From NCBI GenBank assembly GCA_003527885.1, contig DPWB01000375.1, forward strand, positions 12,334 through 28,044: a stretch of 15,711 nt of DNA. Direction: 5' to 3'. Shown here one piece after another: positions 1 to 6,908 of the stretch. Made by a program: the position numbers and the translations under genes. Source of the DNA: Candidatus Competibacteraceae bacterium. Lineage in GTDB: Bacteria; Pseudomonadota; Gammaproteobacteria; Competibacterales; Competibacteraceae. A model generated the notes under the pieces. That model had not been told where the DNA came from and searched no databases. It was given only the letters and a program-made list of their open reading frames with translations. Within the stretch, counting starts at the first letter, position 1, and every line of letters begins with the position of its first letter.

Positions 1-519
1 GCCTTCGGCGAACAGATGTCCGCCTTTTCAACGCAGTTCCACGACCAGCTCCAGCGGGAGGGCGGCGACTGGGGCGCGGTACTGCGACAACATTTCGACC
101 AGTTCAAGACCGCGACCATCGAAGCGTCGGGCGATCCGCGCGCCAACCCGGAGCTGGCTCAGCTCTGGACGCAGATGATGGATTTATGGCGGCAATCCAC
201 TGCCTCCCTGGGGCTCAAAGGCCCGCCGGCGGAGGGTGGCGACGAGGCTTGGCAAAGCTACCAACAGGTCCAGAACCAATATCTTGACTTGTTGCGTCAG
301 TCCGCCAAGGCGGCGCTGGACCTGATGGAGCGACAGTTGCACGAGCGGGCCAATGCCGGCAAGCACATCGACAGCCTGCGCGAGTTGTACAACCTGTGGG
401 TGGATTGCAACGAGAAAACCTACGGGCAGATGTTGCGCGGCATCGACTACAGCGAACTCAACGGCCGCTTGTTCAACAGCCTGTTGGGCTGCTATCCGAA
501 AGGAGAAACCCGCTCATGA
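1..519 (+). CDS. phaE: PHA synthase class III subunit PhaE (3' part, partial)
   Basis: This is the C-terminal ~172 residues of PhaE, the non-catalytic partner that activates PhaC in class III polyhydroxyalkanoate synthases at the surface of PHA granules. The reading frame is open from base 1, so the gene begins outside the window; the Met at base 16 is internal. Family members are about 350 residues, so roughly half is missing. The visible part is helical and rich in Trp and Gln. It ends in a conserved-looking segment (YNLWVDCNEKTYGQM, then a GIDYSELNGRLFNSLL stretch) that is characteristic of PhaE C-termini. The stop TGA at 517-519 overlaps the phaC ATG (ATGA), implying translational coupling and equal subunit supply. 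The assignment rests on this C-terminal signature together with the adjacent short class III phaC. Confidence 0.88.
   Translation, partial: AFGEQMSAFSTQFHDQLQREGGDWGAVLRQHFDQFKTATIEASGDPRANPELAQLWTQMMDLWRQSTASLGLKGPPAEGGDEAWQSYQQVQNQYLDLLRQSAKAALDLMERQLHERANAGKHIDSLRELYNLWVDCNEKTYGQMLRGIDYSELNGRLFNSLLGCYPKGETRS
501..505 (+). promoter_or_regulatory. phaC ribosome binding site
   Basis: AGGAG inside the 3' end of phaE lies 10 bases before the ATG at 516. It fixes the phaC start there rather than at an upstream in-frame ATG at 396, which would add 40 unrelated residues antiparallel to no known PhaC N-terminus. Confidence 0.75.
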
Positions 520-1571
520 TCGGCCTGACCCCCGAAAGAATCGTCGAGGAAATCCAAGGCTACCACGCCCGTCTGACCGAGGGCATGGAAACCCTGCGCA
601 ACATCGGTGAGATCGAAGCGGGCGTGTCGCCCCGCGACGCGGTGTACCGGGAGGACAAGCTGACGCTGTACCGCTATCAGCCACGTGTCGCGCAGCCGCG
701 CCCCATCCCGCTGCTGATCGTCTACGCGCTGGTCAACCGGCCCTACATGATGGATATTCAGGAAGATCGCTCCATGATCCGGGGGTTGTTGGAGGCCGGC
801 GTGGATGTCTATCTGATCGACTGGGGCTACCCGGATGCCGGCGACCGGGGGTTGACGCTCGGCGACTACATCCACCGCTACATCGCCCACTGCGTCGATC
901 ACCTGCGCGAGCGCTGCCAGCAAGAGTCCATCAACGTGCTGGGCGTCTGTCAGGGCGGCGCCTTGAGCTTGTGTTTTTCGGCGCTTTATCCGGAGAAGGT
1001 CCGCAACCTGGTCACCATGGTGACCCCGGTGGATTTTCACACGCCGGACAATCTGCTGACCCATCTGATCCGCCACGTCAACATCGATTTGCTGATCGAC
1101 ACTCTCGGCAACCTGCCGGGCGCGATGCTGAATTTCGCCTTCCTGTCGCTGAGCCCGTTCCGGCTGGCCGGCCAGAAATACGTGGACTTGGTGGACATCT
1201 TGGATGATGTCGGCGCGCTGAAGAATTTTTTACGGATGGAAAAATGGATCAACGACAGCCCCGATCAGGCCGGGGAGGCGTTCCGCCAATTCGCCAAGGA
1301 TTTCTTTCAGCGCAACAAGCTAATCAGGGGCGAGGTGGTCATCGGTGACCGGCGGGTGGATTTGCACCGTTTGACGATGCCGATACTGAACGTCTACGCG
1401 ACCCAAGACCACCTGGTGCCGCCTGCGGCGTCCAAGGCGCTGGCGGGCTTGCACGATAGCCGGGACTATTCGGAACTGTCGTTCCGGGGCGGCCATATCG
1501 GCATCTATGTCAGCGGTCGCGCCCAACGCGAAATTCCACCGGCCATCGCCGATTGGCTGTTAGCCCGGTAA
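516..1571 (+). CDS. phaC: PHA synthase class III catalytic subunit PhaC
   Basis: Polymerises (R)-3-hydroxyacyl-CoA, chiefly 3-hydroxybutyryl-CoA, into PHA on intracellular granules, working as a PhaC/PhaE complex. The 351-residue length matches class III enzymes (about 355) and is far shorter than class I/II (about 560-600). It has an alpha/beta-hydrolase fold. The lipase-like box GVCQGG puts the nucleophile at Cys145; Asp298 (in YATQDHLVPP) and His327 (in FRGGHIGIYVSG) complete the triad. All three lie four residues before the Allochromatium vinosum positions 149/302/331 known for the family. The start at 516 is chosen from the AGGAG site and the ATGA overlap with phaE. The downstream end converges with phaR across 53 bp, in which I see no convincing terminator. 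All catalytic residues are present, so the enzyme should be active. Confidence 0.96.
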   Translation: MIGLTPERIVEEIQGYHARLTEGMETLRNIGEIEAGVSPRDAVYREDKLTLYRYQPRVAQPRPIPLLIVYALVNRPYMMDIQEDRSMIRGLLEAGVDVYLIDWGYPDAGDRGLTLGDYIHRYIAHCVDHLRERCQQESINVLGVCQGGALSLCFSALYPEKVRNLVTMVTPVDFHTPDNLLTHLIRHVNIDLLIDTLGNLPGAMLNFAFLSLSPFRLAGQKYVDLVDILDDVGALKNFLRMEKWINDSPDQAGEAFRQFAKDFFQRNKLIRGEVVIGDRRVDLHRLTMPILNVYATQDHLVPPAASKALAGLHDSRDYSELSFRGGHIGIYVSGRAQREIPPAIADWLLAR

Positions 1572-1624
1572 CTTTCCAAGGACAAGATTGCCGTAGGCCA
1601 CGCACGGGCTGGAAATACGGACTT

Positions 1625-2191
1625 TCAGCCTCGCTCTTTCTTGTTTTTTCGTTCCTTGCCAAGTTTTTCCGGTTTGGCGGTCGAAGGTGTGGAGGTTTCG
1701 GCCGAGATGGGGGATTGGTGAGGGGAAGGGAGAGAATCGCCGGGTGGGGGCGGCGCATACTGTTGCAGTCGCTCGTTGACGCTTTTCCACAATGACAGAT
1801 TGTGCTCCACCAGTTCGGTCATCATGGCCAACGGGTTCTTGCCGATGAAGGTGCGCATCTGTTCCCGGAACAGGTGCTGCTGGTCCACGAAGGCTTGCAG
1901 GCTTTTTTCCAGATAATTGCCCATCATGCCCTGAAGGGTGTCGCCGTAAAAGCGGATGATGTGCGCCAGCACTTCCGTGGTGAAGATCGGATTGCCTTGC
2001 TCTTCCTGTTCGCTGATGATCTGCAACAGGATGCCGCGCGTGATATCGGAGTTGGTCCGGGCGTCGATCACCTGAAAATCGGCGCGCTCCAACACCAGCT
2101 GCTTGACGTTTTCAAGCGTGATGTAGCTGCTGACGGCCGTGTCATAAAGCCGCCGGTTCGGGTATTTCTTGATGATGCGCGGTTCGCTCAT
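1625..2191 (-). CDS. phaR: PHA synthesis repressor PhaR
   Basis: A DNA-binding regulator that in studied species represses phasin and pha genes and is titrated away by binding nascent PHA granules. The 188-residue protein opens with the hallmark PHB/PHA accumulation regulator N-terminal domain (IIKKYPNRRLYDT, then SSYITLENVKQLV and VIDARTNSDITR; residues about 5-52). The second PHB_acc-type helical domain covers roughly 60-140 (GMMGNYLEKSLQAFVDQQ). Residues 145-188 form a Pro/Ser-rich, then strongly basic, low-complexity tail. The start is the ATG at 2191. A GTG at 2221 would add ten residues, but it lies within a terminator stem. I see no Shine-Dalgarno sequence before the ATG. A strong terminator sits immediately upstream, so expression likely depends on readthrough from phaAB or an unseen promoter. 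Confidence 0.93.
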   Translation of the reverse strand: MSEPRIIKKYPNRRLYDTAVSSYITLENVKQLVLERADFQVIDARTNSDITRGILLQIISEQEEQGNPIFTTEVLAHIIRFYGDTLQGMMGNYLEKSLQAFVDQQHLFREQMRTFIGKNPLAMMTELVEHNLSLWKSVNERLQQYAPPPPGDSLPSPHQSPISAETSTPSTAKPEKLGKERKNKKERG

Positions 2192-2202
2192 GATAAATCT
2201 GG

Positions 2203-2238
2203 AAAAAAACGGCGGCGCCACCGCTAGGGTAGCGCCGC
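2203..2238 (-). terminator. Intrinsic terminator after phaB, just before phaR
   Basis: Read on the - strand, an 11-bp stem (2238-2228 pairing with 2222-2212, one G-U pair) closes a 5-base loop (CTAGC at 2227-2223). Two bases later comes a run of seven T (2209-2203). This is a textbook rho-independent terminator beginning 12 bases past the phaB stop. The last T of the run lies 11 bases before the phaR ATG, so it also acts as a potential attenuator for phaR. Confidence 0.9.
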
Positions 2239-2250
2239 GCGAATCGAACG

Positions 2251-2997
2251 TTAGGTGTGGTAGTAAAGACCACCGTTAACCGTGATATCTTCGCCCGTGA
2301 TGTAGCCGGCGTCCTCGGAGCTCAGGAAAACGACGGTGCGCGCGATTTCGGAAGGCTCGCCCAAGCGGCCCACCGGGATACCGGCGATGACTTTTTCCAA
2401 CACTTCCGGCTTGATGGCCCGCACCATTTCGGTGCCGATGTAGCCCGGTGAAATCGAGTTAACGGTCACGCCCTTCTTGACGCATTCTTGCGCCAGCGCT
2501 TTATTGAAACCGTAAATGCCCGACTTGGTGGCGGAGTAGTTGGTCTGACCGGCTTGGCCGCGCAGGCCGTTCACCGAGGCGATGTTGACGATGCGACCCC
2601 AGCCCCGCGAGGTCATCCCCTCGTACACCTGCTTGCTCATGTTGAAAACGCTGTACAGGTTAGTCTTGATGACCTGATCCCATTGTTCTGGAGTCATTCT
2701 GTGGAACATGGCGTCGCGGGTGATGCCGGCGTTATTGACCAGAATTTCGATCGGGCCGACTTCCGCCTCGATCTTTTTGCACACGTCGGCGCAGGATTCG
2801 AAGCTGGTCACGTCCGCCAGATAAACGGGGATATCGAGACCTTCCGCCTTACGGTCGGCTTTCCATTTGTCGACGGCTTCGGGTTTGAGGCCGCTGTAAT
2901 CGACGGCCACTGCCTTCCGGCCCGCTTTGGCCAACGCTTGACACATGGCCGTCCCCAAACCGCCGATACCGCCCGTGACGACTGCGACTTTAGACAT
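2251..2997 (-). CDS. phaB: Acetoacetyl-CoA reductase PhaB
   Basis: NADPH-dependent reduction of acetoacetyl-CoA to (R)-3-hydroxybutyryl-CoA, the second step of PHB synthesis, in the cytoplasm. The 248-residue length is standard for this short-chain dehydrogenase. The dinucleotide-binding motif TGGIGGLG spans residues 8-15 and NNAG 88-91. The catalytic residues are Asn113, Ser141, Tyr154 and Lys158 (YSATK). Gln148, Gln151 and Tyr186 (SPGYIGTE) match the acetoacetyl-CoA pocket residues of the Ralstonia enzyme with a shift of one. A GAGGAGGG Shine-Dalgarno sequence lies about 8 bases before the ATG. It follows phaA by 55 bp on the same strand and is followed by a strong terminator. FabG is the main alternative, but the pocket residues and the location next to phaA favour PhaB. 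Confidence 0.95.
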   Translation of the reverse strand: MSKVAVVTGGIGGLGTAMCQALAKAGRKAVAVDYSGLKPEAVDKWKADRKAEGLDIPVYLADVTSFESCADVCKKIEAEVGPIEILVNNAGITRDAMFHRMTPEQWDQVIKTNLYSVFNMSKQVYEGMTSRGWGRIVNIASVNGLRGQAGQTNYSATKSGIYGFNKALAQECVKKGVTVNSISPGYIGTEMVRAIKPEVLEKVIAGIPVGRLGEPSEIARTVVFLSSEDAGYITGEDITVNGGLYYHT

Positions 2998-3052
2998 GCT
3001 ATTTCCCTCCTCGGGTTTGTTGTGGGTATAAAAGAACGATTTTCGCGGCTGG

Positions 3053-4234
3053 CTAATCGCGCTCGACGGCGAGGGCGACGCCTTGGCCGCCGCCGATGCA
3101 CAGGGTCGCCAAACCCTTCTTGGCGTCGCGGCGGACCATCTCGTGCAGCAGGCTGACCAGGATGCGGCAGCCGGAGGCGCCGATCGGGTGACCCAGTGCG
3201 ATGGCGCCGCCGTTGACGTTTACTTTAGCAGTATCCCAGCCCATTTCCCGATTGACGGAGATGGCCTGGGCGGCAAAAGCCTCGTTGGATTCGATCAAGT
3301 CCAGTTGCTGCACCGTCCACCCGGCTTTCTTCAGGCAGGCGCGAGACGCGGGAATCGGGCCGGTACCCATGATTTTCGGGTCGACGCCGGCCTTGGCGTA
3401 AGCGGCGATCCGCGCCAGCGGTTGCAGGCCCAGCTCGCGCGCCGCGCCGGCGGTCATGACCAAGACGGCGGCGGCGCCGTCGTTGATGCCCGACGCGTTG
3501 CCGGCGGTGATGGTGCCATCCTGCTTGAAGGCCGGTCGCAGCTTGCCCAACGCGGCGGCGGTGGTGCCGGCGCGGGGAAACTCGTCGGTGTCGAACACCA
3601 GCGGGTCGCCCCTGCGCTGCGGGATCTGGATCGGCACGATCTCGCCCTTGAACCGGCCGGCGCTGATCGCGGCCAACGCTTTATCCTGAGAAGCGGCGGA
3701 GAAGGCGTCCTGCTCTTCGCGCGAGATGTTCCACTGGGCGGCGATATTCTCGGCGGTGATGCCCATGTGATAATGGTTGATGGCGCAATGCAGGCCTTCG
3801 TTCAGCATGGAGTCCACCAGCCGGGCGTCGCCCATGGTGGCGCCGCGCCGCGAGCCGAGCAGCAGGTGCGGAGACAGGCTCATGTTTTCCTGGCCGCCGG
3901 CGATGACGGTGCGGTTGTCGCCGTCGCGGATGGATTGGTACGCCAGATGTACCGCCTTGAGCCCGCTGCCGCACACCTTGTTGATGTTCAGGCAGGGGAC
4001 TTCGACGGGTAAACCGGCATTCAGCGCCGCGGTTCGCGCGGGGTTTTGGCCAGTTCCCGCAGTGAGGACCTGCCCTAAAATGACTTCGTCGATCCGCGCC
4101 GGTTCGACACCGGTTTTGCCCAGCAAGTGCTCGATGACTTTGGCGCCTAGAATGTTGGCCGCGACCGTCGACAGCGAACCCATGAAAGTGCCGATCGCAG
4201 TCCTGGCGGCTGCAACGATGACGACCTCTTCCAT
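3053..4234 (-). CDS. phaA: Acetyl-CoA acetyltransferase (beta-ketothiolase) PhaA
   Basis: Condenses two acetyl-CoA into acetoacetyl-CoA, the entry reaction of PHB synthesis. The length of 393 residues is exactly that expected for biosynthetic thiolases. The acyl-carrying nucleophile is Cys88 (NKVCGSG). The other active-site elements are Asn317 in NEAF, His349 in GHP and Cys379 in CIGGG, matching the 88-89/348-349/378-379 positions known for Zoogloea and Ralstonia thiolases. GGAGG lies 8 bases before the ATG at 4234. It is the first gene of the phaA-phaB unit, so its promoter should lie in the 318-bp region upstream. All catalytic residues are intact. Like all thiolases it could also act in degradation, but its partner phaB and the opposing phaEC indicate the biosynthetic role. 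Confidence 0.95.
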   Translation of the reverse strand: MEEVVIVAAARTAIGTFMGSLSTVAANILGAKVIEHLLGKTGVEPARIDEVILGQVLTAGTGQNPARTAALNAGLPVEVPCLNINKVCGSGLKAVHLAYQSIRDGDNRTVIAGGQENMSLSPHLLLGSRRGATMGDARLVDSMLNEGLHCAINHYHMGITAENIAAQWNISREEQDAFSAASQDKALAAISAGRFKGEIVPIQIPQRRGDPLVFDTDEFPRAGTTAAALGKLRPAFKQDGTITAGNASGINDGAAAVLVMTAGAARELGLQPLARIAAYAKAGVDPKIMGTGPIPASRACLKKAGWTVQQLDLIESNEAFAAQAISVNREMGWDTAKVNVNGGAIALGHPIGASGCRILVSLLHEMVRRDAKKGLATLCIGGGQGVALAVERD

Positions 4235-4381
4235 CGGGTAACCTCCGAATAACCGCTTTAGTGGGGGCGACGTTTCGCTGGCGCCGGTCAGAGTGAGAGC
4301 TGTATATTCAAGGTATTTTTAAGTACGACCAACAGCAACCTGGGCGTGACCGCAAAAAGCGAAAACGTATTTAAGCCCGAA

Positions 4382-4410
4382 ATACTGAAGCTTGTCAGTA
4401 TCTTTGTCAA
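4382..4410 (-). promoter_or_regulatory. Candidate phaA promoter element with 7-bp dyad operator
   Basis: A perfect inverted repeat, ATACTGA (4382-4388) and TCAGTAT (4395-4401), has a 6-base spacer. Directly beside it, on the - strand toward phaA, is a consensus -35 hexamer TTGACA (4410-4405). The hexamer at 17-bp spacing (CAGTAT, 4387-4382) is a poor -10, so the promoter call is weak, but the dyad is exact. A regulator bound here would block a promoter using that -35. It is about 150 bp from the phaA start. Whether PhaR or another protein binds is unknown; the dyad does not resemble a PhaR site I know. Confidence 0.4.
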
Positions 4411-4513
4411 CCCATTCAGGGTTTGCGCGGCAACGGGTTCGGAAATGGTCGGCCGGCTCGCCGTGCGGGGTCGGGAGCGGCGTTTGATGGGTTTTTCAAA
4501 ATCGCCGAACCGG

Positions 4514-4550
4514 GCGCCGCAAGAAGCCCGGCCGGTCGGGCGGGCGGCGC
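4514..4550 (-). repeat. GC-rich inverted repeat after the esterase-like gene
   Basis: GCGCCGC (4514-4520) and GCGGCGC (4544-4550) can pair, with a smaller CCCG/CGGG hairpin nested inside. It begins 3 bases past the stop of the upstream - strand gene and may help end transcription. There is no T-run directly after it, so it is not a canonical intrinsic terminator. Confidence 0.35.
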
Positions 4551-4552
4551 TT

Positions 4553-5569
4553 TCAAGGCCGCTGGGGTTCGGCATGGAAAGGCAGCAGTTCGAAATAGGC
4601 CAGTAAAGTGCTTTGCCAACCGTTGCAGTTGTCGTCGCTGACCATGAAAAACCGCCGCTCGCGATGGCGGGCCAGTCCTTCGAAATTATCCAACAGCCAG
4701 TCCTGGTCGCTGTTGAACACCGCTACAGCGTCGACCTTGAGCAACCCGGTTGTCCCCCGAAGCGGCGGTTCGGTCCGGCGCAGGCTGATGGTGAAAGGCT
4801 GAAAGGCCGAGACGAAGGCGCGTTCCAGGGTCAGCCAACCGCCGTCCGGTAGCGCTTCCATCGCCACCAGCGCGCTGCCGGGCGCGCTGCCGAGCGGATA
4901 GAGCCAGAAACGGCCGCGGGTGGAAAAAATTCGGATCAACCCTTCTGGATCGTTGCGTAACGCGATTTCGGAGCCGGTCAAAATGCCCCGTTGCGGGTCG
5001 ATGGCGACCGCCTCAAGCGATTGGTTGCTGTCGCGGTAGTTGGCGACGTTGCGCAGCGCGGCGGGCAGAGGGACTTCACCCAGCCAACGGCCGCTCGGGT
5101 CGTAGCGGACCAAGCGCGGTCTGGTCTCGAACGAGACCAGCAGCTCGGTATCGCCCGGACTGCGGGGATCGCCATGACGGAGGGCCAAGCCTTCGCTGTC
5201 GTTGAAAGGCCGACCCAGCGGCTGGCCCGCCGCGTTTTGTAAGGGGTGGGCGGCCAGCACCTTCAGGTCGCTCAGATAGCCTCGCTCATCGAAAACCGGG
5301 GACAAATGGAAGAGCGCGCCTCGGTCGGAAATCGCGTACAACACGCCCGCGGCGTCGTCCCAGGTCAACCCGGACAAACCGCACAGCCGCGAGCCCGCGA
5401 TCTCGGCGTCCGCCAGCCGTAAAGCGCCGAGCAGCCGGATGCCTTGATAGCGCTCCCCGGGATCGAGCCGGCGATTCAGCGCGTGAGGCGTCGCCTTGAA
5501 CTCCTGCGGGATGCAGGCGCTGATGGGGAGTAGGCCAAGCAGGGAAAAAAGCGTTATCAAGCGAATCAT
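4553..5569 (-). CDS. Esterase-like/phytase-fold lipoprotein
   Basis: The protein is 338 residues. It has a lipoprotein signal: a hydrophobic stretch at about 3-15, then ISAC, making Cys19 the likely lipidated residue. Ile at +2 rather than Asp suggests outer-membrane sorting. The rest resembles the 'esterase-like activity of phytase' family (Pfam PF13449 type), a beta-propeller-like fold. The supporting pattern is repeated blade motifs: GLSGLTWD (64-71), AISDRG (79-84), NDSEGLAL (123-130), NQSLEAVA (182-189), DNFEGLA (294-300) and SDDNCN (311-316). The acidic residues in these motifs may bind metal. No substrate can be named, and many members of this family are uncharacterised. The Shine-Dalgarno sequence is weak (ACGGA). 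It follows the AI-2E-family gene by 35 bp, so the two are probably cotranscribed. The fold assignment is by motif resemblance only. Confidence 0.75.
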   Translation of the reverse strand: MIRLITLFSLLGLLPISACIPQEFKATPHALNRRLDPGERYQGIRLLGALRLADAEIAGSRLCGLSGLTWDDAAGVLYAISDRGALFHLSPVFDERGYLSDLKVLAAHPLQNAAGQPLGRPFNDSEGLALRHGDPRSPGDTELLVSFETRPRLVRYDPSGRWLGEVPLPAALRNVANYRDSNQSLEAVAIDPQRGILTGSEIALRNDPEGLIRIFSTRGRFWLYPLGSAPGSALVAMEALPDGGWLTLERAFVSAFQPFTISLRRTEPPLRGTTGLLKVDAVAVFNSDQDWLLDNFEGLARHRERRFFMVSDDNCNGWQSTLLAYFELLPFHAEPQRP

Positions 5570-5604
5570 GTGGGTTCCGTGCGGCGCGGGAGAGTTTCGC
5601 CGCG

Positions 5605-6660
5605 TTATTGGCGATAGAACCTGCTTTGCAGGTATTCGTCGTGGGCGTGGCGCAGCACCACCGCGATGACCGCCGCGATCGGCAGCGCCAGCAAAATGCC
5701 GAAGAAGCCGAACAGATGACCTCCGGCCAGCACCGCAAACAGTACGGCCACCGGATGCAAGCCGATACGGTCGCCGACCAGTCGCGGCGTCAGGATAAAA
5801 TCGCTGATCAGCTGACCGACCCCGAACACGACCAGCACCGGGACGATGCTGAGGTAGTTTTGGAATTGCAGCACGGCGGCGACGCTGGCGACGGCGATGC
5901 CGACGATCAGGCCCAGATAAGGCACGAAGCTGACCAGCCCCGCCAACAGCCCGATCAGCAGCGAGAACTCCAAGCCCACGATCGCTAGCCCCGCCGAGTA
6001 CATGATCCCCAGCGCCCCCATCACGATGAACTGGCCGCGCAGGAACGCGCCGATCACCTCGTCCGACTCTTGCGCCAAGCGGCTCACCGTCGGTTCGATG
6101 CGCCGTGGCACCATGGCATGAAGCTTGGCGACCAACTCATCCCAGTCCCGCAGGAAATAAAAGGTCACCACGGGGACCAGCACCAGATTGGCCAGCCAGT
6201 TGAAGACGGCGGTGTAGGAGGCCCGAAAGGATTCCATCAGGCCGCTGGCCAGATGGCCGATTTCCTGCGCGTAAGCCGTCAGTTGCGTTCGCAGGTAGCC
6301 CAGATCGAACATCTCTGGATCGAGGCCCAGCGTATCCCGCAGCCACGGCAGGATACTGGCTTGAAACCAATCGACATAGGTCGGCAGGCGCTGCATGAGC
6401 GCTTTGAACTGGTGTGCCGAAAGCGGGATGAGCAGCAGCAACAACACCAAAACCAGCAGGAGCAAGGCGCCGAACACCAGCGTCACCGCCCAGGAACGCG
6501 AGATTTTGTGCGTTTCCAGCCAGTCGATCAGCGGATCGCCCAGATAAGCGAGCAGCGCCGAAAACAGAAACGGGGTCAGCACGGGGGCCAGCAGGTAAAT
6601 CCCGCCCAGAAAAACCAATCCCACGATCGACCAGAAGCGTGTTTGTGACCCGCGAAGCAT
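5605..6660 (-). CDS. AI-2E family transporter (PerM/YdiK-like membrane protein)
   Basis: The 351-residue inner-membrane protein has a family-typical layout. Hydrophobic helices lie at roughly 10-40 and 58-80. A soluble segment covers about 82-150. Further helices lie near 153-172, 210-230, 232-262 and 270-290, with a long hydrophobic C-terminal stretch at 302-336. The signature segments are SFVPYLG (244-250) and LTPRLVGDRIGLHP (290-303), followed by GGHLFGFFGILLALP, both characteristic of the AI-2E exporter/PerM superfamily. The family includes the putative autoinducer-2 exporter TqsA and sodium/proton antiporters; which substrate applies here cannot be told. GAGGA lies 7 bases before the ATG. 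It is the first gene of a likely two-gene unit with the esterase-like lipoprotein and is divergent from the EAL-HDOD gene. Confidence 0.88.
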   Translation of the reverse strand: MLRGSQTRFWSIVGLVFLGGIYLLAPVLTPFLFSALLAYLGDPLIDWLETHKISRSWAVTLVFGALLLLVLVLLLLLIPLSAHQFKALMQRLPTYVDWFQASILPWLRDTLGLDPEMFDLGYLRTQLTAYAQEIGHLASGLMESFRASYTAVFNWLANLVLVPVVTFYFLRDWDELVAKLHAMVPRRIEPTVSRLAQESDEVIGAFLRGQFIVMGALGIMYSAGLAIVGLEFSLLIGLLAGLVSFVPYLGLIVGIAVASVAAVLQFQNYLSIVPVLVVFGVGQLISDFILTPRLVGDRIGLHPVAVLFAVLAGGHLFGFFGILLALPIAAVIAVVLRHAHDEYLQSRFYRQ

Positions 6661-6908
6661 GTACTATTCCTCACGAAAAGGACGTTGAAACGGTTCGGAC
6701 CAGCCAAGAGCGAGCGTGGGGGCGGGTGCGCCTAACACGGTCTGACGCGCCGCGCGATTGGCGCACGGGACGGGTGAAAGCGGCTTCCGGGGGAGTCGAT
6801 GCCGGCATGGCGTTTGGGTGGCTAGGCCCGATCATTTGTCATGGCGGAGTTTTGTTCCTTTTCTGGTACAATTTATCGAATCAGCGCCGCTCCGATTGAG
6901 GCACGTTC
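6661..6908. other. 248-bp divergent intergenic region
   Basis: It separates the AI-2E-family gene (-) from the EAL-HDOD gene (+) and should carry promoters for both. The + strand extended -10 element is listed separately. I see no good - strand promoter. An imperfectly spaced inverted repeat, GTGCGCC (6726-6732) and GGCGCAC (6760-6766) with a 27-base spacer, lies in the middle. No open frame here looks like a real gene. Confidence 0.55.
6864..6872 (+). promoter_or_regulatory. Extended -10 promoter of the EAL-HDOD gene
   Basis: TGG followed by TACAAT fits the sigma70 extended -10 pattern TGnTATAAT with one mismatch. No recognisable -35 hexamer exists at 16-18 bp, which is usual for extended -10 promoters. 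The predicted start of transcription near 6879 leaves a leader of about 30 bases before the ATG at 6909. Confidence 0.55.

Larger units (their letters stand above)
4235..4552. other. 318-bp gene-free region upstream of phaA
   Basis: The part near phaA is noticeably A/T-richer than the surrounding genes and should carry the phaAB promoter. It holds the dyad and TTGACA described separately. The distal part is GC-rich and holds an inverted repeat downstream of the esterase-like gene. Short open frames cross it on both strands, but none has a Shine-Dalgarno sequence or recognisable product, so I call no gene here. Confidence 0.6.

Noticed and set aside
396..515. Upstream in-frame ATG for phaC
   Set aside because: It would lie inside phaE, has no Shine-Dalgarno sequence, and gives a length unlike class III PhaC; the ATG at 516 has AGGAG and catalytic spacing consistent with the family.
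1572..1624. Possible terminator between convergent phaC and phaR
   Set aside because: Only a weak CCGTA/TACGG pairing with a 21-base loop and no adjacent T-run on either strand.
2192..2221. GTG at 2221 as the phaR start
   Set aside because: It sits within the phaB terminator stem-loop and adds residues before the conserved MSEPRIIKKYPNRRLYDT start.
3083..4012. A 309-codon + strand open frame antisense to phaA
   Set aside because: It mirrors phaA, whose thiolase active site is fully intact, and its product is low-complexity Gly/Ala/Asp-rich with no family resemblance.
4288..4606. Short open frames on both strands in the region upstream of phaA
   Set aside because: No ribosome binding sites, no recognisable sequence, and partly antisense to the esterase-like gene.
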